Shown: in pieces, positions 62,968-64,000 of the stretch
Numbering within the stretch: position 1 is the first letter of the stretch
Layout: the number at the start of each line of letters is the position of its first letter
From: Crateriforma conspicua
GTDB lineage: Bacteria > Planctomycetota > Planctomycetia > Pirellulales > Pirellulaceae
Reading direction: 5' to 3'
NCBI RefSeq assembly: GCF_007752935.1
Contig: NZ_CP036319.1
Span: 1,798,001 to 1,862,000 of the forward strand
Length of the DNA: 64,000 nt
Notes under the pieces: model-generated
Databases searched by the model: none
The model's input: only the letters and a program-made list of their open reading frames with translations
Told to the model about the DNA's origin: nothing
Made by a program: the position numbers and the translations under genes

Positions 62968-63633
62968 ATGACAAGTCTTCGCGAACAAACCGACGCCAGA
63001 ATCGCACAAACCCAAAAAAACAATCCTGAGTTTGCGCAAAAGATCGATCAGTTGCTATCGTCTGCCGAAGCGTTTCAGTCGGGTGCCAATGCATTGGACT
63101 TGGGTGGCAAGGCCCCCGATTTCACTTTGCCCAAACCGACGGGGGAAACGGTGACGCTGTCGGATCTGTTGGCCCGAGGTTCGGTCGTCGTGACCTTTTA
63201 CCGTGGCAGTTGGTGTCCGTATTGCAATCTTCAGTTGAGGGCGATGCAGCAGCGATTGGACGACATTCACCAACAGGGGGCTGAACTTGTGGCGATCAGT
63301 CCTGAGATTCCCGACGAATCTCTGTCACCGGATGAACAGGCAACGTTGGAATTTCCTGTGCTGTCCGACCAAGATGCTCGTGTGGCGAGTGATTACGGCG
63401 TTGCCTGGGAAGTGCCCCAGCTGATTTTGGATCACATGCGTAACGATCGCAAATTGGAACTGGCGGACATCAACGGTGGAAACGGCAGCGTGCTGCCGAT
63501 CCCGGCGACTTTCGTTTTAAACCCCGACGGCATCGTCACTTGGCGATTTGTCGATGTGGATTATCGGCATCGTGCCGAACCGGATGACATCATCGCGGCC
63601 CTCACGAAGCTTGACGTCAGCGCCAAAGCCTAG
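62968..63633 (+). CDS. AhpC/TSA-family peroxiredoxin-like protein
   Basis: 221 residues from the ATG at 62968, after AAAGGAAAG. The thioredoxin-fold redox domain has APDFTLPKPTGETVTLSDLL and the active site FYRGSWCPYCNLQLRAM (CxxC: peroxidatic Cys and a second Cys), then VAISPEIPDESLSPDEQATL and PIPATFVLNPDGIVTWRFVD. It reduces peroxides. The N-terminal 50 residues are helical, as in peroxiredoxin-like proteins of this type. Apparently monocistronic. Confidence 0.9.
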   Translation: MTSLREQTDARIAQTQKNNPEFAQKIDQLLSSAEAFQSGANALDLGGKAPDFTLPKPTGETVTLSDLLARGSVVVTFYRGSWCPYCNLQLRAMQQRLDDIHQQGAELVAISPEIPDESLSPDEQATLEFPVLSDQDARVASDYGVAWEVPQLILDHMRNDRKLELADINGGNGSVLPIPATFVLNPDGIVTWRFVDVDYRHRAEPDDIIAALTKLDVSAKA

Positions 63634-63799
63634 TCGGATGCAAAGGGGCCAACCCCCACAACGTGGGCCGGTTTGGGTTCCGTGTATTGGCGAACGACAC
63701 CAAGGGTCCGGTGGTTTAGAATGCCTGACCGCCAACGAGGACATCGGTCGAACGACTGTCCATTCTCTTTCCGCCTTGGATCGCCCACACGCTGACGAA

Positions 63800-64000
63800 A
63801 TGTCCGACACTCACGAGGTCAGCCATTGGATCGATCGGGTCAAAGCGGGCGATGCGCTGGCGGCGAACCAGATCTGGCACCGCTACTTTGATCGCCTCGT
63901 CCGCGTGGTGCGAAAGCAATTGCTGGGACAAAACCGAGCGGTGAGCGATGAAGAAGACGTGGTTCTGAGCGTTTTTGACAGCTTCTATGAAGCGGCCGAG
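63800..64000 (+). CDS. ECF-type sigma factor, N-terminal 67 residues (cut by window edge)
   Basis: Open frame from the ATG at 63800 to the window end: VSHWIDRVKAGDALAANQIW, HRYFDRLVRVVRKQLLGQNR, then DEEDVVLSVFDSFYEAAE. This is the start of region 2 of a planctomycete ECF sigma factor. A different subgroup from the one at 16 kb. The remaining protein lies outside the window. Confidence 0.82.
   Translation, partial: MSDTHEVSHWIDRVKAGDALAANQIWHRYFDRLVRVVRKQLLGQNRAVSDEEDVVLSVFDSFYEAAE

Overview
The window looks like a chromosomal segment of a Planctomycete, most likely a Rhodopirellula-type member of the Pirellulaceae. The evidence is the gene content: several Cys-type sulfatases, DUF1080 proteins, planctomycete-style cytochromes with CxxCH motifs, an ECF sigma factor paired with a FecR/LamG protein, many Tat-exported oxidoreductases and hydrolases, and a DUF2924/serine recombinase cassette. 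No rRNA, tRNA or CRISPR array was recognised.

Layout. (1) 1-6.4 kb: a heavy-metal (probably copper/silver) resistance locus. A Cys-rich anti-sigma-like protein, a CusB-type adaptor and a CusA-type pump (cut by the window edge) lie on the minus strand, divergent from two exported His/Cys-rich proteins. (2) 6.4-16 kb: an accessory island. It holds an overlapping five-gene serine recombinase operon, a graveyard of truncated genes (recombinase, helicase, HsdR, ECF sigma, tyrosine integrase), an HTH-Fic pair and a DUF1778-GNAT toxin-antitoxin pair. (3) 16-32 kb: an ECF sigma factor and FecR/LamG protein followed by a co-directional sulfatase cluster (four intact sulfatases, two internally deleted relics), a Gfo/Idh/MocA oxidoreductase and a DUF1080 hydrolase. 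A rhamnogalacturonan lyase lies behind it on the other strand. This is probably a sulfated-glycan degradation locus. (4) 32-43 kb: mixed housekeeping and copper/heme-related genes (cytochrome, Csp-type copper protein, SOUL protein, inactive M48-like membrane protein, DUF4010 protein, rhodanese, alpha/beta hydrolase). (5) 43-51 kb: a four-gene minus-strand sugar/glycan operon ending upstream in a 1497-residue DUF1080-cytochrome-glucose dehydrogenase fusion. (6) 51-64 kb: outer-membrane protein with a frameshift, DUF4832 protein, permease plus mannitol dehydrogenase operon, the CotH-VTC-DUF4956 trio, GDPD, CsaA, peroxiredoxin and the start of another ECF sigma factor.

The most striking signal is not a gene. 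A family of inverted-repeat elements with 23-bp arms (arm begins GTAGTGGACGAGGTCACGAG) occurs at nine loci between 17.8 and 38.3 kb, concentrated around the sulfatases. One copy lies in frame inside the LamG domain of the FecR protein and adds 25 residues, one forms the C-terminus of a sulfatase, and one supplies the stop codon of a thiamine-binding protein. Two other palindromic structures are also present: a four-level nested palindrome (34.7-35.0 kb) and a 136-bp MITE-like element with perfect 20-bp terminal inverted repeats (38.6 kb). They share a core with each other but not with the first family. A GxxExxY gene is bounded by a third inverted-repeat family that contributes its start codon. 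Together with the collapsed sulfatase duplicates, these repeats suggest a locus shaped by small palindromic elements and recombination.
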